A stretch of DNA of 56,480 bases from Oscillospiraceae bacterium (GCA_902795345.1 CADBKO010000017.1:1-56480), one strand, 5' to 3'; counted from the first letter of the stretch, positions 42,901 through 51,287 are shown. Numbers and translations are program-made. The notes: a model not told the origin generated them from the letters alone.

Positions 42901-44284
42901 GCTTTTGGAGGAAATCCGGGCTTTTCAGCTCTGTTTCCGTCAGGGCCTTCACATCAAGGGTCAGCTTTGACGCAGCCGTGCCCGCGTACCAGCCGTTGGA
43001 GGCGGGGTCGTCGTCGCAGCCGGCCAGGTAATAGCAGTTCAGCACCTGATAGCTGCCGCTGTCGTGGCCGCCGATGGCCCGGCCCCGGATCGCCCCGTTG
43101 GAATCGATGGTGCCCACATTGTAGCAGTTATAGATATCCAGCCCGTCGTTGGAGGCGCAGATGCCCCCCGCCGGGCAGGAGAAGATGGTGCTGATCTTCC
43201 CCGCATTGTAGCAGTTGCGGATGACGCCCTTGCCCCAGCCCGCGCCCACGATGCCGCCCACGCCCTTGGCGTCGGTATTCAGCACGTCGCAGGAATTGGC
43301 GCAGTTTTCCACAATGACGCCATTATTGGTCTTTCCGATGCGGCCCACAACGCCCGCCACCATCCTGCGGCCATAGATATAGCCGGGGCCCACGGCCACA
43401 TTGCGCACGGCGGGCTGCCAGCCGCCCGTGAAGTCGGCGGTGATGCCGCTCACATCCCCCGCGCCGCCCAGGAAGCCCACCAGGCCGATGGCCATGCTGT
43501 AGGGAAAGCCCTTGGCGGCATAGCGCAGGCAGCAGATATTCCTTACCGTGTGGCCCTGACCGTCCAGGACGCCGTTGAAGCGGGTGTCCAGCACGAAGCT
43601 GTCCCCCTCGATCTCCTCCGGGTCCATGGAGAACTTGCCGCCGATGGGGGTCCAATTGGGGCCGGACCAGCTTCCGTCGGGGCCCTGCACCGCCCCCATA
43701 TCCATGTCGGAAGTGAGATAGAAGGTCTTATAGGCGAAATCCAGCGCGGAGCAGTAGACCGTGTCGCTCACGTTGCCGCCCCCGGCGCCCACCAGCAGCG
43801 TATTGGGATAGGCGGTACAGGAAATGAGGCTCCGGTCCCCCTTCACCCGCCACTCCGGGGTATGGACATCCACCATGCCGTTCACCAGGGCGGCCAGGCC
43901 CGCCAGCTGTGCGGGGGTGGAAAGCTCATATTCGCTTTTCGCCGGGTCGTACCAGCTCACGTCCACCGCCCCGTCCCACACATCCAGCGTGTAGAACGCG
44001 GCGCGAAGGGTCACGTCGCCGTCGGGCATGGTGAAGGAGAAGGTATCCCCTTCCAGGTCAGCATACTCGGTCTTTCCCCCGTATTCCACGCGTACCGTGG
44101 CGATATCCCAGCCGGGCAGAGCTTCCACCCTGCCGGTGACGGTGTCCCCGGCCTTGGCGGAGGAAACGTCGGGCAGAAGGCTGCCGCCGGTCTCCTCCCC
44201 AGCGGAGATGCTGTACTCCCCCGCCGCAAAAGCGGGGGTGAGCAGCAGGGCCAGGATCAGAAGGACGGAAAGGATCCTTTTCAC
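39923..44284 (-). CDS. Large secreted surface protein with GLUG, bacterial-repeat and copper-amine-oxidase-like domains (1,453 aa)
   Basis: Signal peptide MKRILSVLLILALLLTPAFA, then a repeat domain ending in FTMPDGDVTLRAAF, then GLUG-type beta-helix units (GGIVGAGWGKGVIRNCYN, GGICASNDGLDIYNCYN) in two arrays at about 230-420 and 690-960. A carbohydrate-binding-type beta-helix follows (TLRLTGANSLAAESDD). The last 130 residues are copper amine oxidase N-terminal-like (YNVNDNNYFKLRDIAALMN and GGSNFFKLRDLAEALGFHV). No SLH or sortase signal was seen, so attachment is unclear. Its ATG overlaps the DUF2149 stop by 4 nt, tying a giant surface protein to the ExbB/ExbD-like pair. Function unknown; ligand binding or adhesion is inferred. 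Confidence 0.85.
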   Translation of the reverse strand: MKRILSVLLILALLLTPAFAAGEYSISAGEETGGSLLPDVSSAKAGDTVTGRVEALPGWDIATVRVEYGGKTEYADLEGDTFSFTMPDGDVTLRAAFYTLDVWDGAVDVSWYDPAKSEYELSTPAQLAGLAALVNGMVDVHTPEWRVKGDRSLISCTAYPNTLLVGAGGGNVSDTVYCSALDFAYKTFYLTSDMDMGAVQGPDGSWSGPNWTPIGGKFSMDPEEIEGDSFVLDTRFNGVLDGQGHTVRNICCLRYAAKGFPYSMAIGLVGFLGGAGDVSGITADFTGGWQPAVRNVAVGPGYIYGRRMVAGVVGRIGKTNNGVIVENCANSCDVLNTDAKGVGGIVGAGWGKGVIRNCYNAGKISTIFSCPAGGICASNDGLDIYNCYNVGTIDSNGAIRGRAIGGHDSGSYQVLNCYYLAGCDDDPASNGWYAGTAASKLTLDVKALTETELKSPDFLQKLNGNGAAFVTDAAGINNGCPVLWYQAASSDSLCSVSVVETEGGSVECSPSGSVPAGTLVVLSAEPVPGWTLKTFTVNGQPITGDFWTVTEDCVFGAVFAEIRSCRLHVTESVEQALSLRRTGYRYLNGELIWAEEEPVGEGDELLQENTLLVAARGYDDIGPEDMDLEFTDGFTFTAENAEKVRSGVYTVTGEGDVTLSARRLTRKKSWLSLADVSWYNRSGSYVLTTAEQLAGLAKLVNTGVSDFAGETVTLGADVSLKNTDGTVGVRTWTGIGASAERAFRGTFDGQDHTIRDMTAWSDGSYAALFGYVKDAEIRDLTVMGSASCAAATACAAGLAACAEGSVIENCDSRVEVSVTGSLAGGLCAHISGGTLLRSCRNYGAVTAQCSVGGLAAVSYSGEDRIEDCYNFGMLTALGSGSSGTGGIVGKLSGAVSGCGSAGEIVSADRYTGGLAGYTVGRQSSRIEDSYSTASLRVSSSAANAAAGTLVGYAQYLTMLGCVSSGSVTAAEGFPEGGLGGLMGKAGTEAVIEDCASGEVTLDFGFEALDMPEPEKKDSYTATFLADGKVVAEISYRPGDTVLGEPKVPVKEGYTGFWSRYALGEADITVTAVYRLRQVSGGEKLASGHYSLAFGASGILTVATGSSVTLSGEAENLTVAAESGAELILDGLQLSGDRCLLDLGEGCTLRLTGANSLAAESDDRDNTAVPLRFEGSLAVAGPGSLAIVSGVGNSAVWSESGTLTLESGLLLVKKLDLLGFDGGALNASQVVVKGGSLLIYTDSDNVPAIWAESTVLEGGSLHARCLRTEQVVAGRLTLAGGAARLEGHSPNSSGAGRDTFNATAADASGSGFLDGTTPAERVMLTNQPVVFCGKTVDMEVYNVNDNNYFKLRDIAALMNGSESSFSVSFDPELRAVTACRGEAYTFVGGELLPGEDKSSTAAPSQWLLFVNGTLRPCAAVNVGGSNFFKLRDLAEALGFHVEYDKEKRTVIIEP

Positions 44285-44592
44285 GGCGTTTCCTCCTCGA
44301 TGATGTAATAGGTGCTGGTGGCGGGGTCATAGTAGACGGCCCCCAGCTTTTCCAGCTCTCCCTCACCCTCCAGGGCTTCGGACTGGGACATATCCTCCTC
44401 GGTGAAGGTGAGGGCTTCCTCGGTGTCGGCGGTCTCGCCCCGCACGGCGCTGATATCCACATTCCAGTTGAGGATGAGGGCCAGCATGATGCCCACGGCC
44501 AGGATCAGCATGGCGTCGGAGAGGTTGGCTACCCCGTCCAGGGGGTTCACTTCGCTTTCCTCCCGCTGCCTTCTCAGACGGCGGCGCAGCAT
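44281..44592 (-). CDS. DUF2149 protein, ExbD/TolR-like single-pass subunit
   Basis: A 103-residue membrane protein. A basic cytosolic start ([14 protein letters not shown]) leads to VNPLDGVANLSDAMLILAVG and a helix continuing IMLALILNW. The Asp near the beginning of the helix, in the SDAMLIL context, mirrors the proton-carrying Asp of ExbD/TolR (DVMLVLL). The C-terminal part is acidic and ends YYDPATSTYYIIEEE. Its start overlaps the ExbB-type stop by one base (TAATG). Together they should form a proton-driven motor. From memory, DUF2149 genes occur beside MotA/TolQ/ExbB genes in methanogens and some Firmicutes. Assignment as ExbD-like rests on the motif and neighbour. Confidence 0.82.
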   Translation of the reverse strand: MLRRRLRRQREESEVNPLDGVANLSDAMLILAVGIMLALILNWNVDISAVRGETADTEEALTFTEEDMSQSEALEGEGELEKLGAVYYDPATSTYYIIEEETP

Positions 44593-45248
44593 TATGCTCC
44601 CTCCTTTTTCTGCTTTACAAGCTCCAGGATGCATTCCGCCAGGGTCTCCAGGTCGGAGGCATAGCGCCGGTACCACCGCTTGCGCACAGCGGAGATCACG
44701 GAGGCCAGGGCCGCTGCCAGCAGACCGGCGACGGTGGTGTCAAAGGCGGTGAGCAGGGACTGGGAGAGGGTAAAGGTGTCCCCCTGTCCCAGGGCGATGA
44801 TGCCGGGGCCCAGGGGGATCAGGGTCCCCAGCAGGCCGAACATGGGCCCCAGGCGGGCGATCAGATCCGTCCTCAGCACGGTGCGGTTCCACCTTGCCTC
44901 CTCCGTTTCCAGCAGTTGTGCCGCCAGGGCCTCCCGCATGACGGGGGTGAATTCCGGGTGAGCCAGCAGCTCCAGGAGGGCGGCCTTCTGCCGCCGCAGG
45001 AGCCCCGCCCCTTCGATGGCGGCGGCCATCTCTCTGTCGCCGGGACTCTCCCGCAGCCTTTCGATCAGCGTCGGCAGGGCCTTCGTCAGCTTCCGCCGCT
45101 CCCCCAGGGCCTCCGCGATCAGCCAGCCCAGCATAAAGACCGCAGCCGCCATGAGCAGGATCAGGACGACCACCACGGGCGTCTCCATGGTGCGGGCCAC
45201 CGCCCGCAGGATATCCGATATGGTAAATACCGTGTCTTGCGTTTTCAT
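44592..45248 (-). CDS. MotA/TolQ/ExbB-type proton channel protein
   Basis: A 218-residue membrane protein with three helices: residues 22-45 ([20 protein letters not shown]), about 135-155 and 170-190. The family core is clear in [21 protein letters not shown] and [20 protein letters not shown], which correspond to helices 2 and 3 of ExbB/TolQ and line the ion path. In diderms such proteins use proton flow to drive TonB or TolA. Here it is encoded between a Glu-Pro spacer protein and a DUF2149 subunit in overlapping reading frames (ATGA upstream, TAATG downstream). The start at 45248 follows that overlap. Confidence 0.92.
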   Translation of the reverse strand: MKTQDTVFTISDILRAVARTMETPVVVVLILLMAAAVFMLGWLIAEALGERRKLTKALPTLIERLRESPGDREMAAAIEGAGLLRRQKAALLELLAHPEFTPVMREALAAQLLETEEARWNRTVLRTDLIARLGPMFGLLGTLIPLGPGIIALGQGDTFTLSQSLLTAFDTTVAGLLAAALASVISAVRKRWYRRYASDLETLAECILELVKQKKEGA

Positions 45249-46720
45249 TTCTTCTTTTCCTTTCGATGACAGATGCCAAGACCGCAGCCCCAGGCTGCGC
45301 CCAGGATCAGCAGGCCCAGGCAGCCCAGCAGCACCGGTCCCCTCAGGTCCCGCTCCGGCACCTCCTCCAGCACCAGCTGCACCGCGTCGGAGGCCATGGG
45401 CTGCTCCCGCCAGTTCATCACGTCGCCCCGGTCGCTGTCCACCGTCACCGGATGGTCCAGGACGCTGTTGACCCACTGGGCGTACTCTGTCCGGGCCATC
45501 AGCTCTGAGGAGAGGATATAGACCCCCGCGCGGTTCTCGGAATAGGCTACCTCCTCCGGCTGGGGTTCGGGTTCCGGCTCAGGCTCCGGCTCTGGTTCCG
45601 GTTCCGGCTCAGGCTCTGGTTCCGGTTCAGGTTCCGGCGGTTCTTCCGGTTCAGGCTCCGGTTCCGGCTCTGGTTCCGGTTCCGGCGGAGCTTCGGGTTC
45701 CGGGGGCGCTTCCGGTTCTGCCGGGGCTTCCGGCTCCGCAGCCGGTTCTGCGGCGGCGCTCCCCTCTCCCTCCGTGCCGGAGGCCGGTTGCGTCTCAGCT
45801 TCCTCCGGGGAGACCCGGATATGGATGCGGATGGTCTCCTCTCCCCAGGATGCGGTGATCTCCGCTTCCCCGGCAGATTTCAGCCGCAGGTTGCCGTACA
45901 GGTCCGCCTCCACCACCTCGCTGTTGTTGCTGCTCCAGACGAGGTTATCCAGGATGTACTGCTCCAGCAAAGAATCCTCTGCGGCCACGTTCACCTGCAC
46001 CCGGTAATCCTGCCCCACCTTCAGCTCCAGATTGTCCTCCGCACCGAAGACGGGCTTGCCCGCAAAGGTCACGTCGATGGTGTGGACGTATTTGGCCGAC
46101 TGCATGGTCCTTGCTTCCGAGGGCGTGGTCTGGCCGAAGAGCAGGCGGAAGCGGCCCGTGGCGCTCATGAAATCGAAGCCCCGCTCCGCGAAGATATCGC
46201 TCTGGGCGTCCCATTCCCAGTTCTCCTCCAGGGCCAGCATGCAGTCCACCCGCTGGGCCCCGTCGGTGAGCTCGCCCCCCAGGAGGGGCGTGAGGTTCCC
46301 GTCCTCGTCGGCGGAGAGGTTGGGGAAATAATAGCGGGGCCGGTCCAGCAGTTCTTCCTTCTGGAAGCTGGTCCAGGCTCCCACGGCCTGGTCGTCCGTC
46401 CAGAAAGCCAGCTCAATGGCCCCGGAAATATCCACCCCTGCCAGCTCCAGCAGGTCCGTCAGCAGGAAGCCGCGGGCCGCGCAGAGGGCGGTGCGGCTGC
46501 CGCTGCAGTAGCTGTAGATCAGCTCCTGGGTGGACAGGGCCCCGTCGTAATAATCGTCAAGTTCCTTCCAGTGGAAGGTGGCCTTTTCAAAATAAGGCCC
46601 GCCGAGGTAGCCCACCCGGACGGTGATGGTGTCCGTGGCGATGGCCGCCCTGGCCCCCTGGGGCCAGAGGGTCAGCAACAGGCAGCACAGGATAAGGCAA
46701 GGCAGAAGTCTCCGTTTCAT
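45245..46720 (-). CDS. Membrane-anchored surface protein with long Glu-Pro spacer (TonB-like linker)
   Basis: A 491-residue protein. Signal peptide (1-25) is followed by a domain at about 35-215 that faintly resembles the oxidoreductase molybdopterin-binding fold ([27 protein letters not shown]), a BIG2-like domain ([19 protein letters not shown]), roughly 85 residues dominated by Glu-Pro repeats, a short folded region and one C-terminal helix ([20 protein letters not shown]) before CHRKEKKK. The spacer is like the rigid Pro-rich arm of TonB, but topology is reversed: the N-terminus is outside and the anchor is at the C-terminus. It overlaps the ExbB-type gene (ATGA) and the preceding binding protein (ATGA). 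Likely transmits force or positions a ligand-binding head; inferred. Confidence 0.8.
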   Translation of the reverse strand: MKRRLLPCLILCCLLLTLWPQGARAAIATDTITVRVGYLGGPYFEKATFHWKELDDYYDGALSTQELIYSYCSGSRTALCAARGFLLTDLLELAGVDISGAIELAFWTDDQAVGAWTSFQKEELLDRPRYYFPNLSADEDGNLTPLLGGELTDGAQRVDCMLALEENWEWDAQSDIFAERGFDFMSATGRFRLLFGQTTPSEARTMQSAKYVHTIDVTFAGKPVFGAEDNLELKVGQDYRVQVNVAAEDSLLEQYILDNLVWSSNNSEVVEADLYGNLRLKSAGEAEITASWGEETIRIHIRVSPEEAETQPASGTEGEGSAAAEPAAEPEAPAEPEAPPEPEAPPEPEPEPEPEPEPEEPPEPEPEPEPEPEPEPEPEPEPEPEPQPEEVAYSENRAGVYILSSELMARTEYAQWVNSVLDHPVTVDSDRGDVMNWREQPMASDAVQLVLEEVPERDLRGPVLLGCLGLLILGAAWGCGLGICHRKEKKK

Positions 46721-47808
46721 GGCGCCCGCTTCCCCGTGGAATTTCTGAGCATGGCTTCCGCCTCCTCCCGGCTCAGCTCCGTCCCGTAAAACAGGGCGTA
46801 GAACTCTGTCACCTTGTCCGCCATGTCATAGTCGAAGACCTCCGGGTACAGCAGGTTCCCCAGCCACCAGACGCCCAGGATGCGGTTGACGGAGGGCGGG
46901 CTGGAGAGCCAGTTGTAGGGCAGGCAGGGGATCTCGTAATAATCTCCATTTTGCACGGCCCGGAGCCGCTGCCACACCTCGTCCTCCCCGATGTGGGCGT
47001 AGGGACCGCCCTCGGTGAGGAGGATCACATCCGGGTCGAAGAGATAGAGCTGCTCCATATTGATTGTGTTGCCCCCTCCGGAATTGGAAAGCTCCTTCTG
47101 GGGCACCACGATGGCGTTCACCGCCCCCACCAGCTCCAGCACGTCCGCCTGGATGCTGCCCCTGGCGTTGCAGTTGAGACCGGAGGTGCCGCTGCCGTAC
47201 ATGACGGTCTTCCGCTCCGCCTCCGGGATCGTCGCGGCCAGGGCTTTCGCCGTCTCCACCGTGTTTTCGATGTAGGCGGCCAGCTCCTCCCCCCGTTCCT
47301 CGCGGCCCAGAAGGACCCCCAGCTTCCGGTAGGCCCCGGCGAATTTATCCAGGGTGGTCTCGATGAAGATGGTGGGGATGCCGCACTGCTTCTGGATGCC
47401 GTTCATGTCGGAGGCGTGGCCGGCCTTTTTATCCCCCAGGTCGATGATGATGTCCACGTCCGCCGCCAGGAGGGTTTCCAGGTTCAGGGTGGACTTCGCG
47501 CCGTAGAACTGGCCGAAGGTGGGCAGATCGACGTAGTTTTCCGGCAGATAGCGCAGCTGGCTGGTGCCGGGGGTGCCGCTGAGGCCCGCCAGCAGATCCG
47601 GCGCGATGGCGGTGAGGATCATCTGGGCCACGGCCCCGGAGGGGGCCACCCGATGGATCTCCCTGGGCACCGTCACCGTCCGGGCGCAGTCGTCGGTGAA
47701 GGTCGTGGTCTCCCCCGCCACCTTCACCTTCGGCACGCCACAGCCCCCCAGGGACAGCAGCAGGGACAGGATCAGGAGGGAGAGGATTCGCAAAAGATGG
47801 TTTTTCAT
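46717..47808 (-). CDS. FecB/BtuF-family substrate-binding lipoprotein
   Basis: A 363-residue class III binding protein. Lipoprotein signal with LSLGGCG at about residue 23. The mature part opens with the family's [20 protein letters not shown], then [20 protein letters not shown], and later [17 protein letters not shown] and [12 protein letters not shown]. Members carry iron-siderophore, haem, cobalamin or oxyanion (tungstate/molybdate-type) cargo. It begins the five-gene overlapping set with the Glu-Pro protein, ExbB-type channel, DUF2149 and the giant surface protein, and lies just after a ModE-like regulator. The cognate permease is probably the FecCD pair at the right edge. Confidence 0.9.
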   Translation of the reverse strand: MKNHLLRILSLLILSLLLSLGGCGVPKVKVAGETTTFTDDCARTVTVPREIHRVAPSGAVAQMILTAIAPDLLAGLSGTPGTSQLRYLPENYVDLPTFGQFYGAKSTLNLETLLAADVDIIIDLGDKKAGHASDMNGIQKQCGIPTIFIETTLDKFAGAYRKLGVLLGREERGEELAAYIENTVETAKALAATIPEAERKTVMYGSGTSGLNCNARGSIQADVLELVGAVNAIVVPQKELSNSGGGNTINMEQLYLFDPDVILLTEGGPYAHIGEDEVWQRLRAVQNGDYYEIPCLPYNWLSSPPSVNRILGVWWLGNLLYPEVFDYDMADKVTEFYALFYGTELSREEAEAMLRNSTGKRAP

Positions 47809-47841
47809 AGTTCTTTATCTCGTTTCAGCATAATGCTTGGC

Positions 47842-47879
47842 AGAAAACTGCGCCGGTTCGGACACCGGCGGTGTTTTCT
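47842..47879 (-). terminator. Long hairpin between ModE-like gene and binding protein (terminator or attenuator)
   Basis: AGAAAAC-ACCGCCGGT and ACCGGCGCA-GTTTTCT arms flank GTCCGA on the minus strand, overlapping the ModE-like stop. The 3' arm ends in TTTTCT. No promoter is evident between it and the next gene, so partial read-through is likely. Confidence 0.6.
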
Positions 47880-48198
47880 AACTGTTGGAGACCGAGTCTG
47901 CGGCGGCCTGGGCCGCCGCCTGGACCCGGCGGTATTCCTTCGTCAGCGCTTCCGCCCGCTCCGTCAGCTTGCAGCCGGTGGAGCCGCCGACGCGCACCAG
48001 CAGGTCTTCCCCCAGGCTCAGCTCCACCTTTTTGATGGAGGACCAGGCGTAGGAATAGTTGATGCCCAGCTTTTTGGCCGCTGGGTAGATGGCCCCGTAT
48101 TCCGCCACCCCCTCCAGGAGCAGCACGGCCCTTTCCAGCAGCTCCTCGCTGGGGGTCCGCTCCTGCCTGGGCAGCTGCACCGTGATCCTGTATTTCAC
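47878..48198 (-). CDS. ModE-like winged-helix regulator
   Basis: A 106-residue LysR-type DNA-binding domain of the ModE class. The helix-turn-helix is EYGAIYPAAKKLGINYSYAW followed by SSIKKVELSLGEDLLVRVGG, a diverged relative of the protein at 28184. No molybdate-binding domain is attached. The start is GTG 48198, set by AAAGGAGGG seven bases upstream; a longer frame to 48219 lacks a site. Placement directly before the FecB-ExbB operon suggests it controls that locus, possibly in response to an oxyanion or metal. A palindrome 30 bp upstream of its start could be its operator. Confidence 0.82.
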   Translation of the reverse strand: MKYRITVQLPRQERTPSEELLERAVLLLEGVAEYGAIYPAAKKLGINYSYAWSSIKKVELSLGEDLLVRVGGSTGCKLTERAEALTKEYRRVQAAAQAAADSVSNS

Positions 48199-48226
48199 GC
48201 TCGATCCCTCCTTTCCCATTGGGGGA

Positions 48227-48253
48227 GGCAGAAGGATCGATGATCCTTCCGCC
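48227..48253 (-). promoter_or_regulatory. Palindrome GAAGGATC-N3-GATCCTTC upstream of the ModE-like gene
   Basis: A 12-bp-arm inverted repeat 29 bp before the GTG start and 18 bp after the SLH-protein stop. As minus-strand RNA it forms a full stem with one G-U pair. A similar word pair, GATCCTT/AAGGATC, overlaps the stop of the tandem binding protein at 52355-52375. Operator or processing hairpin; undecided. Confidence 0.45.
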
Positions 48254-48270
48254 TACCCGCAGTCTTTTTT

Positions 48271-49473
48271 TCAGCCTTCCATGCCCAGCACGGTCCGGCA
48301 GAAGCGTATCAGCATGGTGATCGCCTCGGCGCGGGTGGAGGTTTCGGCGGGGGCGATGGCGTTACCCGGACGGCCTTCCACGATGCCCTGCGCTACGGCC
48401 CAGGCCATGGCGTCCTTCGCCCAGTCGTGGATCTCGCCTGCGTCGCCGAAGGCGCTCAGGTCCGCTCTGGCGGAGGTGTCGACGCCGCTGGATATGCAGT
48501 AACGGTAGAGCATGGCGGCAATTTCTTCACGGGTGACGTCCCTGCGGCCCTCAAAGCCGCCCTTGGCGAAGTCGCCCGCGATACCGTTCCTGTCCGCCCA
48601 GGAGGCGGCCGCATAATACCAGTTGGCCGCCGTCACGTCGCCAAAGCTCGCGCCCTCGGAGGCGGGCTCCCCGGCCACGCGGTAGAGGAGCTGGGCCATC
48701 ATTGCCCGGCTGAGGGTGGTTTCCGGCTGGAACAGGCCGCCGCCCATGCCATTCACAAGGCCCTTTTTCGCCGCAGCCAGGATATCCACCTCGGCCCAGG
48801 TGCCCGCGATATCGCTGAACACCGCGCCGTTCTTGGAGGTGCCCACGGTGCCCTCCGGCGCTTCCTCGCCGGTGCAGACCGTTAGCGTCAGGACGCCGGT
48901 GGGCATCCGCGCCCCGGCGGGGGTATTGGCTGGGTCGGTGAACTGGTCTGCCGCGATGCCGTAGACAAAGCACAGGTTGCCGGAAGCATAGGCGGTGGCG
49001 GCCAGGGCGGCCACGGATTCCTCGCTCACAGGCTCCAGATTGCCAGTATTCCAGGTGACGGCCAGGCCTGCAGGCACCAGGCTGGAGCCGGTCTCCGTCA
49101 CAAAGAGGTTTTTGGCGCTGATATCGTCAAAGCTGGGATAGGACTTGGTATAGACGCCGTCGGAGCAGGTGAACTCCAGCCAGGCGCCGCTCACCCAGGC
49201 TTCCGCCGCGCCTGCGTCGGCCAGGAGGGCATCCAGCCCCACCACCTCGGTGGCCACAATGGAGGCCCAGGCTTCGCCCTTGTAATAGAGATAAGCCCAG
49301 CCTGCTTCATTCTTCTCGGCAAGAGCCAGCAGCTCATCCTTGCTGTATTCCTTCAGCATGGCCGCTTCGCCCGCGCCTTGCTTCAGGCAGAGGGTAAGGC
49401 AGACTTCCTTGCCGCCCTCCGCTTCCACGGTGACGACGCCGTTTACCCACTCTTTGCCGCCGCCGTAGTTCAC
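48271..49473 (-). pseudogene. C-terminal part of a frameshifted SLH surface protein
   Basis: This frame carries the last 400 residues of the surface protein that begins at 51287. It opens within a repeat (NYGGGKEWVNGVVTVEAEG), continues with a module containing YSKDELLALAEKNEAGWAYL, VVGLDALLADAGA and FTCSDGVYTKSYPSFDD, and ends in three SLH repeats (FSDIAGTWAEVDILAAAKKG, FGDVTAANWYYAAASWADRN, FGDAGEIHDWAKDAMAWAV). No ribosome site precedes its first ATG, so it is not an independent gene. If the frameshifts are assembly errors, 48271-51287 is one gene of about 1,000 codons. Confidence 0.8.
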
Positions 49474-49750
49474 GGCGGATTTCAGGCATGACTTCCTCCC
49501 AGCCCGCTTCCGGCTTGTCCACCTTGGCGGAGAACCCGTCGGCGGCGGTGAAGGTAAGGCTGAGGGTCGTTTCGGCGCTGCAACTCATGACCTTGGAGAT
49601 CAGGTCGGAAGCGGTGATGCCCTTGACTTCGATTTCCGTTTCGCCATTCTTCCCGCTTTTCACCAGGGTCTTTGCGGTCTCATAAGCCTTCAGGGCGTCC
49701 AGGGTCAGGGGCTGGCCGTTATAGAGGACGGCGGCCTGCTCCGCTTCCAC
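49334..49750 (-). pseudogene. Middle fragment of the frameshifted SLH surface protein
   Basis: It encodes one copy of the tandem module (YNGQPLTLDALKAYETAKTL, GETEIEVKGITASDLISKV, TADGFSAKVDKPEAGWEEVM) in a third frame. It lacks a start or ribosome site: upstream it continues from VVTVEAEQAA in the repeat, and after EEVM it runs into the wrong frame. Compared with the preceding module, about 35 bp are missing right after the EEVM codons (near 49485), and a 39-bp segment is duplicated 43 bp apart at its upstream edge. It is a broken internal piece. Confidence 0.75.
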
Positions 49751-51287
49751 GGTGACGACGCCGTTTACCCACTCTTTCGCCCTCCGCTTCCACGGTGACG
49801 ACGCCGTTTACCCACTCTTTGCCGCCGCCGTAGTTCACGGCGGATTTCAGACTCTCGTCACTCGCCCCGTCGCCCTCCCAGAGAAGCATGACCTCATCCC
49901 AGCCCGCTTCCGGCTTGTCCACCTTGGCGGAGAAGCCGTCGGCGGCGGTGAAGGTAAGGCTCAGGGTGGCTGCGGCGCTGCCGCCGCCGATCTTTTCGAT
50001 GAGGTCCGCGGCAGTGATGCCCTTGACTTCGATTTCCGTTTCGCCGTTCTTTCCGGCTTTTACAAGGGTCTTGACGGTTTCACAGGCTTTCAGCTGTTCC
50101 AGCCCGGTCTCCGCGCCGAAGACGGTGAGCGCCGAAGCTACTTCCTCGGCGGGTTCTTCCGCGCCGTCAGCAGGCTCCGCTGCCGCAGTCTCGCTCCTTG
50201 CCCACCACAGCCTGGGGAAATGGTCCCCCGCCGCAAAGGCGTCGTTATTCAGGGCTTCCAGCAGGCTCTTGCCGCTGCCGGCAACGATGCCCTCGGAATC
50301 GAAGACGCCGGTGGCCCCTTCCGCTTCCTGGTAATAGCCCCAGTTATCCGCGCTGGAGCCGTCCAGCCAGTAGCAGTTTTCGATGATACATTCCGCGTCA
50401 TTGCTGGCGGCGATGCCGCCGCTGTATTCCCTGGAGGCGCTGGAAGCATAGCCCACGAAGAAGCAGTCGGAAATGCTTCCGAGGAAGGTGGTGGGTTCCG
50501 CAGCGATATGCGCCGCGTCGTCCCGGCTGTTCCAGGTGCCGTGGGCGTCCATGTCCGCGACCTCTTTGGCATTGTAGCCCACGATGCCGCCGGCGCGGCG
50601 ATAGTCGTTGTGGACCGCGGCGGAGCTGTAACACGCCTCTACGCTGCCGTAGTTGGAGCCCACGACGCCGCCGGTGCCCCTGGTGCCGCCGCCGCCGTTG
50701 GCGTTGATGCTGCCCGCAGAGGCGCAGTATTTTACCGTGCCGAAGTTCACCCCGGCAATGGCGCCGCCCTGCCGGTAGGTATTGATCTCCACCTCGGCAA
50801 AGACGTTCATGACCGTACCGAAATTGACGCCGAACAGGCCGTTGGCGGCGTTATAGCGCCCGGCCCCGGTGGTATAATCGTCCCCGCCGACCCAGAGGCC
50901 GGTGACGCTGTGACCCTGGCCGTCAAAGGTGCCGAAGAAGGCGGCCTTCACATCCGTGTCGCCCAGGTTCCCGTCCAGCTGGCCGATGGGAGCCCAGGGG
51001 CTGTCCTTGCCGCCCAGGTCGATATCCGCCGTCAGGTAAAAGGTATACCCCTCGCCGGTGTTCCCGGCGTTGACCCACGCGCTGAGAGCGCGCAGCTCGG
51101 CTGCGTCGGCGATGCTGTATGTGCCGGCGGCGGTCTTCGCGCCTTCCGCCAGCTCCGTCATGGTCCCATCCGCCGCGTACTGCGGCAGCTCCGCCGCGGC
51201 CGCCTGCATCCCCAGCCCCGTGAGAAGGCCCAGGAGCAGGACCAGCGTCAGCAGCAGGGACAGGCTTTTCTTTCCGTACCTTGCCAT
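49719..51287 (-). CDS. N-terminal part of SLH/GLUG surface protein (frame broken at 3' end)
   Basis: 522 codons. Signal peptide MARYGKKSLSLLLTLVLLLG, then a GLUG beta-helix region (about 100-330; GGIVGYNAKEV, GGVVGSNYGSVEACYSS, GGIAASNDAECIIENCYWL), then an Ala/Glu linker and the first copy of a module with ETVKTLVKAGKNGETEIEVKG split by ITAADLIEKIG and ending TADGFSAKVDKPEAGWDEVM. The last 18 codons (RVGKRRRHRGSG...) are out of frame, caused by a 43-bp tandem duplication at 49739-49820. The authentic protein continues through the next two entries. It has its own promoter and probably displays ligand-binding modules on the S-layer beside the transporter. Confidence 0.82.
   Translation of the reverse strand: MARYGKKSLSLLLTLVLLLGLLTGLGMQAAAAELPQYAADGTMTELAEGAKTAAGTYSIADAAELRALSAWVNAGNTGEGYTFYLTADIDLGGKDSPWAPIGQLDGNLGDTDVKAAFFGTFDGQGHSVTGLWVGGDDYTTGAGRYNAANGLFGVNFGTVMNVFAEVEINTYRQGGAIAGVNFGTVKYCASAGSINANGGGGTRGTGGVVGSNYGSVEACYSSAAVHNDYRRAGGIVGYNAKEVADMDAHGTWNSRDDAAHIAAEPTTFLGSISDCFFVGYASSASREYSGGIAASNDAECIIENCYWLDGSSADNWGYYQEAEGATGVFDSEGIVAGSGKSLLEALNNDAFAAGDHFPRLWWARSETAAAEPADGAEEPAEEVASALTVFGAETGLEQLKACETVKTLVKAGKNGETEIEVKGITAADLIEKIGGGSAAATLSLTFTAADGFSAKVDKPEAGWDEVMLLWEGDGASDESLKSAVNYGGGKEWVNGVVTVEAEGERVGKRRRHRGSGAGRRPL

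Noticed and set aside
45550..45730. Short repeated units resembling a CRISPR or VNTR array
   Set aside because: They are in-frame Glu-Pro codon repeats of the surface protein (GGTTCCGGCTCAGG-type on the plus strand); there are no unique spacers.
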